From: Bombyx mori
Taxonomy: Eukaryota > Arthropoda > Insecta > Lepidoptera > Bombycidae
DNA length: 64,000 bases
Reading direction: 5' to 3'
Assembly: GCF_030269925.1 (NCBI RefSeq)
Contig: NC_085118.1
Coordinates: forward strand, 16,489,001-16,553,000
The notes beneath the pieces were generated by a model. It ran no database searches. It was given only the letters and a program-made list of their open reading frames with translations, and had not been told where the DNA came from. Below are positions 47,011 through 58,524 of the stretch, one piece after another. Numbering within the stretch: the stretch's first letter is position 1; every line of letters begins with the position of its first letter. The position numbers and the translations under genes are program-made.

Positions 47011-48538
47011 AAAGTACATCTTCGACTTCGTCCTAAGCCATATATCGTACCTGTTAAAAAACGTAAGCAGCTATAAGTCATAATCTAACCACAGATATAC
47101 TTGTAAATTTGGCTACATCTCAAAAACCATATAAACTGAGACACTGAAATGAAACTTTCAAAGTTTAGCCGAAATCCAGATTGATTACCGAGATAATGAT
47201 TAAAGATATACCTTTTCAAACGTAACGTATGAACATGTTAACTTCTATCACTACGGCCGTTTTCAATAACCTATCTATCCCTAGTTTCGGTTACTAAAGA
47301 TAGACAAATCTATATTTTTGTCCTTACTTACGTTCCAATAACCTATCGACGGGCAGCAGTTCCTATCGGATTTATCTATCCATCGTCAGGAGGACGGATA
47401 GCCTGCTAAAGATAGAACGCTCATACAAATCGTGCTTACTTCCGTTTCAATATGAGTTTTAAGTAACTCTCCGGTAGGCGGCGCTATCTCTAGTATGGGC
47501 ATTCGCTTATCTGTCAAAATCGGCCGGTTACATGTTTATCTTTCGAAAGTAAATCGCTATAATTTAATAATTGTTTCTCTTCATATTGGCATATTGTAGC
47601 AGTGATGATAGTGATATGGAATTATTTCAAATGATAATGGATTGTGATGCAGATAGTGATAGTGAGGCCGATATCATATGGTTAGGAAAACAAAGATCGT
47701 CTGAATTACATGGCGAAGATCAATAATTACGAATTTGACTATAGATTTCTGAGCAAAGGTGTTGTGAATGAATTGATTAATTTAATGAGACCATATTTGA
47801 GTGTAACGTCAAAAAGGTAAGATAAATTTTAACCATAAAAGTACTCGTTATTACAACTTATATTTGTTTATAGCAATAGCAAAATTATACCTAATTTTTG
47901 TTGTGTTACAAAATCACACTCAACAGGAATTCTATATTATCTGCTGGATTCCCATGGTGCCCTAAATGACATTCATATACTAATACTATAACCTGGTAGG
48001 CTATTTACCTTCATTCTTATTACACACTGATACCTCTACATTATATATTTGTGTTACAGATTCAAATATAGGAGAGGAATTTAGAAATAGAAAAAGAGTA
48101 TTTTGAATGTGTAATTTGTGTGCAATGCATCATTGATGTTTCAAAATGTTGTTGCTTGATGGCCTGGGTCTACTCATGATACAACTATAATTAACCATTC
48201 CGATTGAAAAGGTATTTCTTATTTATATTACCTTATTTATATTATTATTATTATATATTATTATTATATTTTTATTTATTTATATTATATATTTAGGTGT
48301 TTATATGAATTTAATATGACACTATTATAATAAATTATCTACATATCAAGAGAACATTGATAACAAGGTGGACTTGGAAATTACTATTTGCTTGCCGATA
48401 GAGGCTATCCCCACAACCCTATCTTTTAACGTGATTAATTAACCCACATACTCAATGGGAACGATTTAAAATGAATCACATATTAAAACAAGAAATACTA
48501 TAGAGAGGTAATCTTTTTTTTTAGTTAAGAGCTTGTCA

Positions 48539-48569
<31 letters not shown>

Positions 48570-51466
48570 CAACTGAGAGGCAAACGAGCAAGACGGGTCA
48601 CCTGATGGTAAGTGATTCACCGCCGCCCACGGTCACCAGCGTTTGCACCAGTGCGTTGCCTACCCTTCAGATAAGAATATGCTCTTTTCTTAAATAACCC
48701 AATGTCGCAGTTGTTGGGGAAGACCGCTGATGGCAACGAATTCCAGAAATTTACTGTGCGTGGCAGAAAACTGTTTTTAAAACGCATTGTAGTGGAACGC
48801 CAACCATCCAGATGGTGCGGATGATAGTTCCGGCGAGACGATCGGTTGCGAAAATCAGCGGCTTCTATTAAATTGAACAACTCCTCGGAACACTCCCCAT
48901 TGTAGATTCTGTAAAGTATGCATAGGGAAGATAGATCCCTACGCAGTGCCAAAGGATCTAGCCGATCGGTAAGTTCAGGATCGTCGACAATCCGAGATGC
49001 CCTACGTTGGATTCGGTCAAATGGAGATAGCTGATAACCCGGAGCCCCGGCCCAAAGGTGGCAACAATACTCCATGTGAGGCCTCACCTGCGCCTTATAC
49101 AGCTTAAGGCGGTGAGCCGGCTTGAAGTACTGTTTGGCCCTGTTGAGTACTCCGAGTTTTTTGGAGGCCATTTTAGCCTTGCTCTCCAAATGACCGCCAA
49201 ACTGGACAACACTCGAAATGTCTACGCCCAGAATGCCCATGTTCGGCTTGGCACAAAGGTGAGTGTTTCCAAAGAGTGGCGATGCGACAAAGGGGGCTTT
49301 TTTAGCGGTAAACGCGCAAACTTGAGTCTTAGAAGGGTTAAACTGGACTAGATTTAGTCCCCCCCAATCGGAAATCTTCATAAGGGATGATTCGATTTCA
49401 GACACAAGTTTGTTCCGACACTCATCGACGTGATCCCGAGAGATATTGCTGCGGCCGAAATACAGTGCATCCACGGTACTGTCATCCGCATAGCAATGAA
49501 TGCCACTGGTATGCAATAAATCATTGATATGCAGAATGAACAATGTCGGGGATAACACGCAGCCTTGGGGAACACCAGCATTTACGGTCCGGGGGTCCGA
49601 GCATGAGCCGTCTACGACGACTTTAACTCTCCGTTCCGCAAGGAAACTGCCGATCCACCTACAAAGTCTCTCAGGAAGCCCATAGGAAGGAAGCTTCGAT
49701 AGTAGGGCTTTATGCCAAACCCGATCGAAGGCTTTCGCAATGTCCAAACTAACGCCTAGTGCCTCACCCCTACTCTCAACCGCCTGCGCCCAACGGTGAG
49801 TTAGTAAAGCCAAAAGATCACCAGCTGATCGGCCTTTGCGGAAGCCATATTGGCGGTCGCTGATCAGCTGGTGCTCTTCCAGGTAGCCCATGAGCTGGCG
49901 GTTGATTATGGATTCCATAATTTTGGAGAGTAAGGAGGTGATAGCGATAGGCCTGTAGTTGGACGGTACTGAGCGGTCGCCTTTTTTAGGGATCGGGTGT
50001 ACTAGAGCCGTCTTCCATGAATGTGGGACAACGCCGAGGACATAAGAGTGTCTGAATAAGCGCGTTAAAGCCGGTGCCAGCTCTGGAGCACACACCTTCA
50101 GCACAATAGGAGATATTCCATCGGGCCCACTCGACTTGTTGACATCCAGGGAGAATAGTGCTTTCCGCACAGCACACTGTGTGAAGCGGATGTCCGCCAT
50201 TGTGGTTTCACACCTCGGGATGGTAGGAGGAGTGTTCCCCCTGTCGTCAAGAGTCGAGTTTTCCGCAAAGATAGAGCCAAGAAGATCGGCTTTCTCCCTT
50301 GCGGAATAGGCCAATGAACCATCCTCCCCGCGCAAAGGTGGAAGCGTCGACCGACAGAAATTACCCTGGACAGCCTTGGCGAGAGACCAGAACGCACGAG
50401 AGCCAGATGGCAGGCGTGCCAGTCTCTCGCCAATTCTCCCAACGTAATTTGATTTTGCCAATGCAATTTGCCTCTTAAAGCACCTGGAAGCAGAGTTGTA
50501 CTTCTTCTTGAGTGAGTCAGAGTTTACATCCTTAGCGGCCTTTGCCCTAGCCCAAGCCTGGTAGCATTCCCGCTTGCGACGATGTGCGTCACGGCAGGAC
50601 CCACCAAACCAGGGCCGAGACCTGCCACCGACGGGTACAGCTGAGCTAGGAACAAACAATTCCATGCCCTGCAGCACGACGCCGACAACCGAGTCAGCGC
50701 AGGTGCTAGGATCCTCTGACTTGAAGCAAATCTGCCCCCATGGGTAGGATGCAAAGAAAGAGCGCATCCCGTCCCAGTCTGCCGACCTGTAGTGCCAAAC
50801 ACGTCGTCTACCAGATGGAGGTGGTTGCGACGAGACGGTGAGAGGCACCACGCTCCGAACTAGGCAATGGTCCGATGACCCGAGAGGAGCATCGACCCAT
50901 ACCCGAATGGGTTCGGGGCGAGAGGTCAGCAGAAGGTCCAATAAAGAAGGCGAATGGTCTTCCACATCCGGCACACGTGTGGGAGAAGGTACCATCTGCG
51001 TCAGACCATTGGCAATGGCAAAGTCGTGAGCAGACCTTCCCGCATGGTCAGTACGTGTTGACCCAAGCCAGTCAGAGTGGTGGGCATTAAAGTCGCCCAA
51101 AACCACAATTTCTGCGGTAGGAATCTGCTCAAGTATTTTGTCAGTGGACACCTGCAGGTGCTCGAAGAGCCGGTCAATTTCCGAATTTCCGCTATGAGAC
51201 CTGTAAAGGCACGCGTAGACGCGAATGTGATCCTCACAATCGACGCGCACCCAAAGGGTCGACAGGTCTCTGCCTTCAAGACTGCTGAGCCTACGGTAAC
51301 AAATTCCCTCCCTGACGTACACACAGACGCCTGCGCGTGGCACAAAAATATGCTCCAAGCTATAGGCCGGGTACTTTAGATATGAAGTGTCAGTTGGGGA
51401 GGAAATCTGCGTCTCCGTCAGGAAAAGCAAATCTGGCCTCTCCGTCTCGAGATGTCCTCTCCGTCA
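48539..51466 (-). mobile_element. 5'-truncated Jockey/CR1-like LINE nested in the Harbinger
   Basis: The T-run at 48539-48565 is the minus-strand poly(A). A short trailer (gtcacctgatggtaagtgat) and the long ORF follow. The frame can be read a little upstream of the ORF start (LETERPDLLFLTETQI) and ends at a stop near 51457, close to the break with Harbinger sequence. A possible short target duplication is gtcat (48535-48539 and 51463-51467). It is related to, but distinct from, the LINE tails scattered in this window. Confidence 0.85.
48617..51430 (-). CDS. LINE ORF2: endonuclease-reverse transcriptase, 937 residues, N-terminally truncated
   Basis: The endonuclease part (about 1-210) keeps the catalytic E (LFLTETQ, 3-9), GDFNAHHSDW (D113, N115) and SSDHCLV. 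The first beta-strand with its Asn is missing because the copy is truncated. The reverse transcriptase (about 430-700) has SSGPDGISPIVLK, NYRPIAITSLLSKIMESIIN, QYGFRKGRSAGDLL, SLDIAKAFDRVWH, AGVPQGCVLSPTLF and YADD at 647-650. The C-terminal domain ends NSLPSAVFPNNCDIGLFKKR then YLKGRQRTGANAG. No stop or frameshift in 937 codons argues for a young insertion. The first codon given is TTG because the true start was upstream and is lost. There is no ORF1. The family is the CR1/Jockey group; the exact clade is not certain. Confidence 0.9.
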   Translation of the reverse strand: MLFLTETQISSPTDTSYLKYPAYSLEHIFVPRAGVCVYVREGICYRRLSSLEGRDLSTLWVRVDCEDHIRVYACLYRSHSGNSEIDRLFEHLQVSTDKILEQIPTAEIVVLGDFNAHHSDWLGSTRTDHAGRSAHDFAIANGLTQMVPSPTRVPDVEDHSPSLLDLLLTSRPEPIRVWVDAPLGSSDHCLVRSVVPLTVSSQPPPSGRRRVWHYRSADWDGMRSFFASYPWGQICFKSEDPSTCADSVVGVVLQGMELFVPSSAVPVGGRSRPWFGGSCRDAHRRKRECYQAWARAKAAKDVNSDSLKKKYNSASRCFKRQIALAKSNYVGRIGERLARLPSGSRAFWSLAKAVQGNFCRSTLPPLRGEDGSLAYSAREKADLLGSIFAENSTLDDRGNTPPTIPRCETTMADIRFTQCAVRKALFSLDVNKSSGPDGISPIVLKVCAPELAPALTRLFRHSYVLGVVPHSWKTALVHPIPKKGDRSVPSNYRPIAITSLLSKIMESIINRQLMGYLEEHQLISDRQYGFRKGRSAGDLLALLTHRWAQAVESRGEALGVSLDIAKAFDRVWHKALLSKLPSYGLPERLCRWIGSFLAERRVKVVVDGSCSDPRTVNAGVPQGCVLSPTLFILHINDLLHTSGIHCYADDSTVDALYFGRSNISRDHVDECRNKLVSEIESSLMKISDWGGLNLVQFNPSKTQVCAFTAKKAPFVASPLFGNTHLCAKPNMGILGVDISSVVQFGGHLESKAKMASKKLGVLNRAKQYFKPAHRLKLYKAQVRPHMEYCCHLWAGAPGYQLSPFDRIQRRASRIVDDPELTDRLDPLALRRDLSSLCILYRIYNGECSEELFNLIEAADFRNRSSRRNYHPHHLDGWRSTTMRFKNSFLPRTVNFWNSLPSAVFPNNCDIGLFKKRAYSYLKGRQRTGANAGDRGRR

Positions 51467-52318
51467 TACTGTATTGTAAAATAATTTAAGCGAATAATGT
51501 ATAATTTTCAGATGCATTGGTGTTTGTAAAAGAAGACTCCCTGTATATCATTGAAAAGTAGATTAAAACTAGAAAATATGCAAGCTGTTATTATAGCTGC
51601 CATGCTGCATAATATCGTCAGAAGTATGAATTTAGAAGAATTAGAATCAGAAATTTCAGTCGCAGATACATTACAGGAAAATAATATAATTGTTCGTAAC
51701 AATTTTTCAAAACTTACATCTGAAATACAACTATGTACTTATAAATAATTGCTTCCAAAGATAATTTATAAAATAAACTCCAAAGATAATTTGACTATTT
51801 TTTATTTTCCAAAATGATAATTACATGGTAGTTAGTACATGCAAGATATTTAATTTTGAATTTGTACATATACTTAAAAAACTATCTAACATAAAATTAT
51901 TATTGCCTACTTAATTTATGAAATTTAATATTCCTTTTAAGTAATTTTTAATTTTTTAAATTATCTAAATCTAACTTAACTTTTGCTAAAACAATCTCCT
52001 TTTCTTTATTTTCCAAGTCAAGTCTCTTTTTTGCTATTAGATATTCTGCTAATGCATTGTCCCTATGCTAGCCTTGCATTTCTTTTCTTCCATCTTGTTT
52101 CCGCTTGGCTGTAAAAGTGTTAAAAATATTATATGTGACCTACAACAATGTTCATGCTTTATCCAAAATTTCATCTGCAATCCTTACCACCTCCAGCCTG
52201 TAACAAAGAGCATAATTATTTCAAATACTACGGCAACCTGAAGAAAAAATCATGTTTATCAATGTGTTATTAGAGACAAACAATCAACTAATTATACTAA
52301 CCTTACTAAGGTTGTTTC

Positions 52319-52640
52319 TTATGTTGTCGTAGCGTTCTTTAAGTTTTCCCATTTTAGTCGAAGCTGCGATGGAGTTCGTGGGAAACGACGAATCGACGAA
52401 TTAAAATCATTTACAAGGGTTTGCCAAGCCTGCTTCTTCAATTTATTGTTTGTGGCATTTGTTGCCTTATTATTGAAATGTTTTTTCGCCGCCACAAGTT
52501 CTGCTAGAATCATCGTCTCATCTTTTGTCATGGGTGCTGCCTTTCTTGACTGAAAAAGATATATTTTCTAAACTTCAACTCAAAGTTTTCAAAGTAAAAT
52601 TATTATTATCAATGTAGTTCATAGATACTTACAGAATTCA
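52319..52640 (-). CDS. Harbinger Myb/SANT-like DNA-binding protein (two exons seen)
   Basis: Harbinger transposons carry a second protein with a Myb/SANT-like domain that helps the transposase enter the nucleus and bind ends. The minus strand shows a short first exon ATGAATTCT followed by a GTAAGT donor near 52630. An acceptor tttttcag lies near 52554, then an in-frame exon. That exon holds KDETMILAELVAAKKHFNNK, KKQAWQTLVNDFNS and PSQLRLKWENLKNA, a tri-helical Myb/SANT pattern with spaced aromatic residues (W, F, W). The exon frame ends in TAA at 52319. A further C-terminal exon is possible but not identified. It reads as intact, unlike the transposase on the opposite strand. Confidence 0.65.
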
Positions 52641-53173
52641 TTTTATTTCACTGTAGCTCTTTAATTATAAACACACATAGAATTATAAACGAAAGTTTTA
52701 AAGCGTTTTGGAGGTAAGTCATCACTAATATAGTAGGTAAACAATAGAAAAACAAACAAAAGAAACTGATCACTGCTTATTGGCAAACGGACTATCAAAA
52801 CGTTTCGTTTCATAATTTCGACTAGGATAAAAATAGCAATACGTCCAATTTAAAAAAATCTACATATGTTTTTATTACTTTTTGTTATAAACAAATGTGT
52901 TTATGATAGTCTACAATATGCTGGTTAAATTATAGTTATAATTTAGAATAAAATAAAATAAGTCTTGATCCTGATGTTGTTTCGTATTTGTAGTAGAACG
53001 AAACGTATCAAGAGGCTCGGATAAATCGGAGGGAAGAAGCTATCTACTGTTGGTTAAAGAGAGATAGCACTTATCCGTGATTGTGAAACGCAAACTAAGG
53101 ATAGATACGCTCTTGCTGATATTCGGAGATAGCTATCTATCCGAAAACTCAGATACGTTATTGAAAACGGCCG

Positions 53174-54105
53174 TAAGTCGTTGCTAATCGACCATTACAC
53201 ACATCCCACGTAACGCCTACAATAATTACCTTCTAATGACATGTTATCTTACAAAGCAAAATTCACCATGTCAGAAAATCAATATGGTCACAGATCATCG
53301 GCACAATAAATACAATGTTAGGTATGTTTAACTTGCTTTTCAGAGATTTTAGCTGGATACTTGTTGGTCTGGTAACATTGAGGATAAAAAGCTGAGCAAA
53401 TAAAATTCCAAGCGATCGACCAGCTAGTATTGGAGCAACAAAAGATACCCCTTAGTACAATTTTCCATCAGGCCTGTGAGAGATTTTTTTTGGAAAACGG
53501 TCGCATAAAAACAATCACGATCTTCAGTATTGTGAGTATGATGTAGGGCACCGAAAACGTCTGATATGACGTCATTAGATCTTTTTCTGCAAGATGGGCA
53601 GACCATATGACGGACAGTCCGAACTCATCAAGGACTAGACGTCACAGCGTGAGAATGCCGCCAATCATCATCATGTTGCCAAGCAATTGTATATTATGGT
53701 TTGAAAAGTTAGACCTCATGTCATAAAGTAGATGGCAATACTCCCGTAGCTACCTACCACATTAGTCTGCGGAGGTCTCGTCGCACCAACTGGTCTGTGA
53801 GCTCATTCATCTGTAGCGAAAAACCACGAACTGAGTTTGCAATTGATGAATTAATTGTGGCCTAAATTAATGACACATAAAATTTTATTAAGGGCTTGCT
53901 TATTCGAAATTGACGGTGTCAGTAATGCGTAGCTTTATAACCAGCTTCTAGAAGAGAATCTCCATTTATTATTCATTACGTATTTTGTCCTAAAAAAATT
54001 TCGCCATAAATAAACAGATCACGTTAATACTTGTTAGATTTTGTTTCTTAAATTATTCCTTTATAAATATGCGATATACGTACAGATTCCCCATTTATTC
54101 TCAAT
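53174..54105. other. noncoding DNA with a possible very old SINE
   Basis: About 53730-53830 has Bm1-like order (cgcaccaactggtctgtgag, ctcattcatctgtagc) with heavy divergence. Nothing else recognised. Confidence 0.35.
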
Positions 54106-54367
54106 AATGTTCCGGATTCCGGTCACCGTTCTCGTCGAAGCCGTCGCTTGCGACGAAGGGCTCGACGAGTAAATTAATCCTCAGACACAACCCACTGAGT
54201 TTCTCGCCGGATCTTCTCAGTGGGTCGCGTTTCCGATCCGGTGGTAGATTTTCCGGTGGTAGGGTTCGTATTAGCAACGTCGTCAGGTTTGAGCCCCGTG
54301 AGCTCACCTACTAGTTAAGGTTCCGCTGAAATAGCCTCTCAAGGCTATCAGCTTAGGTAGGAAAAAA
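54106..54367 (+). repeat. poly(A)-type dispersed repeat, family A (best copy)
   Basis: From ggattccggtcaccgttctc through cgtcgcttgcgacgaagggc, the core ctcgccggatcttctcagtg, gtgagctcacctactagtta and aaggctatcagcttaggtag to a terminal A-run. The ordering defines the family used for the other copies. Confidence 0.7.
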
Positions 54368-54852
54368 AGAAGCTCCGGAGTGAGAAACTCCTTTTTACAT
54401 ATATCAGGTTGCTTATTAACATTGGCAATTCTTTAAGAAACAGCAATGGTTTTTGTAGTCGGTATTCCATTTTTTGAGTTGCTGTGTGATTTATGCGATG
54501 TAAGAGAAGATTTTAGAGGGTTTTATATTATTACTCTTATTAAAGAAATTATTAACATTTTTTTTTTATTTATATGCCGAAACCTTTCTTTTAAATTAAT
54601 TAATTTAGGAATCATTCTTAAGTAATCAGATAGATTAAAAGGATCCATCAAATTAATTTGATATTAAGTGAAATAAATGAACTATTGAACTCATCACTTG
54701 GTATTGAGTTTAACCGTAATAAAAATAATAACAATATGTATTTATTTCAAAGCTCATTCAGTTATTTCAATGTAAGACTGTGATTTATTCTATAAATAAC
54801 TTGTTTTCGGATAACTATAAAAGCAGTTCATAATAATTAATAAAAAAAAAAA

Positions 54853-55789
54853 ATGTGTGCGTGTACTAGTGTACACACGTAAGAAGTGAAACTTGTTTAT
54901 GGCCTTATTTTTCGAAAAATGATCTACATGCAACTTTCTAGAAATTGGTTAAATAAAGTTAAATTAGATAAAGTTTAAACAAAAGGATTTTATTATCATA
55001 GACATGAATACAAATAATACAATTATTTCACTTTACCTTTTTGCTACTAAGATTATTACAGCATTTTAATAATACATCTCTTTGATATCATAATACCCTG
55101 GTACTTTTCTTCCTATAAATTAATAATAATAGCACGGTCCACGTGGTGTTAAATGGGGTTCCTGAGGTTCGTGAAGTTTGACCCACCTTGAGACATGAGG
55201 TCGATTTCTCAAATCCGAAACCATGCTTCAGAACATACCGCCGTTAATTATTAATAAATCTCTTTGCTATCATAATACCCTGGTACTTTTCTTCCTATTA
55301 TTTTACGTAATAACAGTAATAAATAGCACGGTCCACGTGATATTATTAAGTGGGCTCCCTGAGATTATTGGAATTACAAAATGATTTCCGTAATCCACCT
55401 GGAGACATGAGGTCAATTTCTCAAATCGGAATCCATACTTCAGAACATACAGCCGTTAATTAATAAAGAAGGCTGTACGTCAGAGTAAAGTTATAATAAT
55501 ACATCTCTTTGATATCATAATACCCTGGTACTTTTCTTCCTATTATTTTACGTAATAACAATAATAGCACGGTCCACGTGATATTAAGTGGGTTACCTGG
55601 GATTATTGCAATTACAAAATGTATTCCGTGACCCACCTTGAGACATGAGGTCGGTTTCTCAAATGCGCATCCATACTTCAGAACATACAGCCGTTAATTA
55701 AAAGATGGCGCGTAACGGAAAAATGTGACGCGTAACCGAAAAATGTGACGGTAAATTTTTTTCCAACGCCGATAAGGAAGTTTCACTTC
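54853..55789. repeat. non-autonomous inverted-repeat element, copy 2 (937 bp)
   Basis: Same length as copy 1 and almost the same sequence (one difference noticed: tagcacgg here, tagtacgg near 44450). Flanks differ on both sides apart from a shared A-run at the left, so this is a separate insertion rather than a segmental duplication. Confidence 0.75.
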
Positions 55790-56103
55790 AAAAATCGGTA
55801 TTTGAAACCAATCACAAGTATCAAAGTTCACGGTCGTTCTAATTATTATTTATATAACTAAGCGTTGCGTGTTTTATTTAGGTGTATCAAGATTTTCCAC
55901 GATTCGATATGATAAGAAAGTTTTTATGATTAGATCTCACGTTTATTTCGTTCATCGAATATTTTACAGTTTTATTAGTCACCGATGTATTCCGACTAAT
56001 TAGGACGATCACGAGACAGGCCACCTCGTGTTCAACAGTCATCAGTGCTCATAGCCACTACAATGTAGAAGATGCTCCCATGCTGAAGCTACAGATTCAA
56101 TTT

Positions 56104-56497
56104 TTTTTTTTCTTAGATGGGTGGACGAGCTGACAGCCCTCCTGGTGTTAAGTTGTTACTGGAGCCCATAGACATCTACGACGTAAATGCGCCAACCACC
56201 TTAAGATCTAACTTCTAATGTCTCAGTATAGTTACAACGGCTACCCCACCCTTCAAACCGAAATGCATTACTACTTCACGGCAGGAATAGGCGGGATGGT
56301 GATACCTACCCGTACGGACTCACAAGAAGTCCTGCGTTTCGGTTTGAAGGGTGGGGCAGCTGTTGTACCTATACTGAGACCTTAGAAGTTAGATCTTAAG
56401 GTGGGTGGCACATTTACGTCGTATATGTCTATGGGCTCCAGTAACAACTTAACACCAGGAGGGCTATGAGCTCGTCCACCCATCTAAGCAATAAAAA
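56104..56497. repeat. inverted Bm1 pair (large hairpin)
   Basis: Left arm 56104-56266 (minus-oriented Bm1 3' part) and right arm 56335-56497 (plus-oriented) face each other across a 68-bp spacer that is itself Bm1 sequence continuing the left copy. Both arms share uncommon variants such as ttaagttgttactgg and taagatctaacttcta, not seen in other Bm1 copies here. One arm was therefore probably copied from the other. Confidence 0.8.
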
Positions 56498-56506
56498 AAT
56501 AAAAAC

Positions 56507-58400
56507 ATGTATATACGTTCTAACTCCAACCAATTATGTAAATATAAATACGTACATATTTCAAAGTACACAAAATAAAATCGTTCATGTTCTTGTTAAA
56601 AACATCCGTCAGTCTATTCAAACATGTCCAAATAGGAGATTAAATTGATAATATTCCGGAGAAAACAATGCATCTTTAGCCCAAAGCCAGTCAAAGAAGT
56701 CCGCAGTGCGCGGTTTTGGCTTAAACGAGACAGCGAACGTAGGAGAGTGTTGGTAAATCGATGTTAGAACGAAACAGACGTGTACCCGTCTCGCTCGACG
56801 CCAGTACGTCTGCACTGAACGCACTCGCAGTTCCTTTCAGCGTGCGTGTTGTACCAGTTTTGCACTTAGTTTTTTTTTTTTTTGCTAATTTTTTTATTCC
56901 ATTATTAAATTATCAGCAGGATGTCTTTGTATCTTTCTGATTAAATTACTTAATCAACAATTATTTCATTTTCACGATTATAATTCGACGCTTACAAAAT
57001 TACCTTTGGAAATATGAATTGTGAATGTCCATTGTACTGTGATTTGTAGATGTACATTATTAAACGTCTAAAAAAGCATAAGAAGTTTTTATTAGTGGAA
57101 CTAACCGGTGTTCGGTAATTTGAATTCATAAATAACGTATTGGGTAACGTCATTCATCAAATCCTTAAAACTGATACTTAAGATTACTCACAACAGAAAT
57201 TGTCAGGACGGTATAACTAAACTATATTTAACAGGAGAGGGTCTGTTAGATAGATATTTAAATAGGAAATAAAATGAAATAAGGTTCTTAGTACATTTTA
57301 GGGTTTCCACTTCTTTCGGATTATCGGAAAATTGCGAAGCTATAAGCAGTCGATTCATTTTTAGCATTTTTTTATTTATTTCAATTGCCTATCCCTTTCA
57401 TTGGTTATTTCTTTATTAAGCATACAAATTGAATTTTTGAAAAAATACGGTTCTATTTTAGTCAGGACAAAACGTATACGCCTTTTTATGTTTACTATTT
57501 GTTTAGTTAATGAAAGTCTAGACTAAAAACAATGGTTAGATAAGTTTTATTTTTAGTTTTTGTGTAACCTTATAATTTGGTATGTAATAAAATTATTACC
57601 GATACTTTTTCAAATTTACGGATCGAATTATTGGAGTACGGTATCGTTGCTAATGTTACGTCACTAGTTGGTTGTCAATCGATTGGGTGCGTCGGGTTCA
57701 CAAACATTAAACAGCTGTAGCGCTTCGGGCGTCCCCGTCTTTGTTCGCCGCCAGTACATGTACACACAATGCGGAATCTATAGTGTTTCATTCACTCACA
57801 TCGCTCTAAATGGTATAAATCGTACTCTAAGTTTTAAAGAGTCAAAGACAGTGTTAAAGTTTTAAGACGCCGTGGCCTATATTATTATTAATAGCTGTAA
57901 ACTTTTGCGTCAGTTGGAGAACTTGAAGAGTGGGAGAGCTGTCACACAAAATTGAGTCTTCGGTCTCAGGTTTCAAGGTGGCCGGTGTCGTTTATGATAT
58001 CTATGCACTGGTATTATCAACGGATAACCCATCTAGTGCAATATAAATAAAGGGTTCAAATTGACTTTTTCTGTTCAAAATTAGGTTTATTAGTTATATT
58101 TAATGATGTTGTTATGAATCAATTTACAGTTTTTATTGTTATAGACAATCTGACTAAATTCGGTCAGGGGTGCGATAAACTAACCGTTTTTTTAAAGTCA
58201 ATGTATGCCATGCATTTTTTTGAAGATCCGGATCTAAAACCTACTTAGAATATGATATGTACATAGTATACTAAACATATACAAATATAATCAAAAAGAC
58301 AGACATAGATGCAATGAGCAGTCAAGCGAGCGAAACATACGGGAATAAATTAAAACTTTCCATTATTCCGTAGGTATTAAAGTTGTCTGCAAACATTTTT
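56507..58400. other. noncoding DNA, two less AT-rich patches
   Basis: The patches at about 56690-56850 and about 57660-57800 are richer in C, G and CpG than their surroundings and could be promoter or first-exon sequence of an unseen gene. No convincing ORF supports this. About 57930-58050 has faint Bm1-like order. Confidence 0.3.
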
Positions 58401-58524
58401 ACCTTAGAACTTATATCTCAAGGTGGGTGGCCATTTACGTTGTGCATGTCTATGGGCTCCAGTAACCACTTAACACCAGGTGGGCTGCGAGCTCGTCCAT
58501 CCATCTAAGCAATAAAAAAAAAAA
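58401..58524 (+). repeat. Bm1 SINE, 3' end only
   Basis: From accttagaacttatatctca through ccacttaacaccaggtgggc and catctaagcaat to an A-run. 5'-truncated. Confidence 0.8.

Larger units (their letters stand above)
47600..51750 (+). pseudogene. Harbinger (HARBI1-like) DDE transposase, decayed, interrupted in an intron
   Basis: The protein would cut and join the transposon. Readable pieces in order: N-terminal NYEFDYRFLSKGVVNELINL and MRPYLSVTSKR (about 47715-47817); IGEEFRNRKRVF (from about 48070); WPGSTHDTTIIN (first catalytic D, about 48160); LLADRGYPHNPIF (second D, about 48390); TRNTIER (third catalytic E, about 48490); then, after the LINE, CIGVCKRRLPVY and LKSRLKLENMQAVIIAAMLH (51550-51600). 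Frame changes and stops lie between them. A donor-like AGgtaatc near 48508 and an acceptor ttttcag near 51511 suggest an intron into which the LINE jumped. All three acidic residues can be recognised, but no intact protein can be made. Confidence 0.8.
47254..53173. mobile_element. PIF/Harbinger DNA transposon carrying a nested LINE
   Basis: The left end CGGCCGTTTTCAATAACCTA (from 47254) and the right end, inverse of CGGCCGTTTTCAATAACGTA (to 53173), form terminal inverted repeats. They are flanked by TA on both sides (CTA left, TAA right; Harbingers usually duplicate 3 bp such as TNA). The plus strand holds a broken DDE transposase and the minus strand a Myb/SANT-like gene, the usual two-gene Harbinger content. 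Without the 2.9-kb LINE the element would be about 3.0 kb, a normal Harbinger size. Confidence 0.85.
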
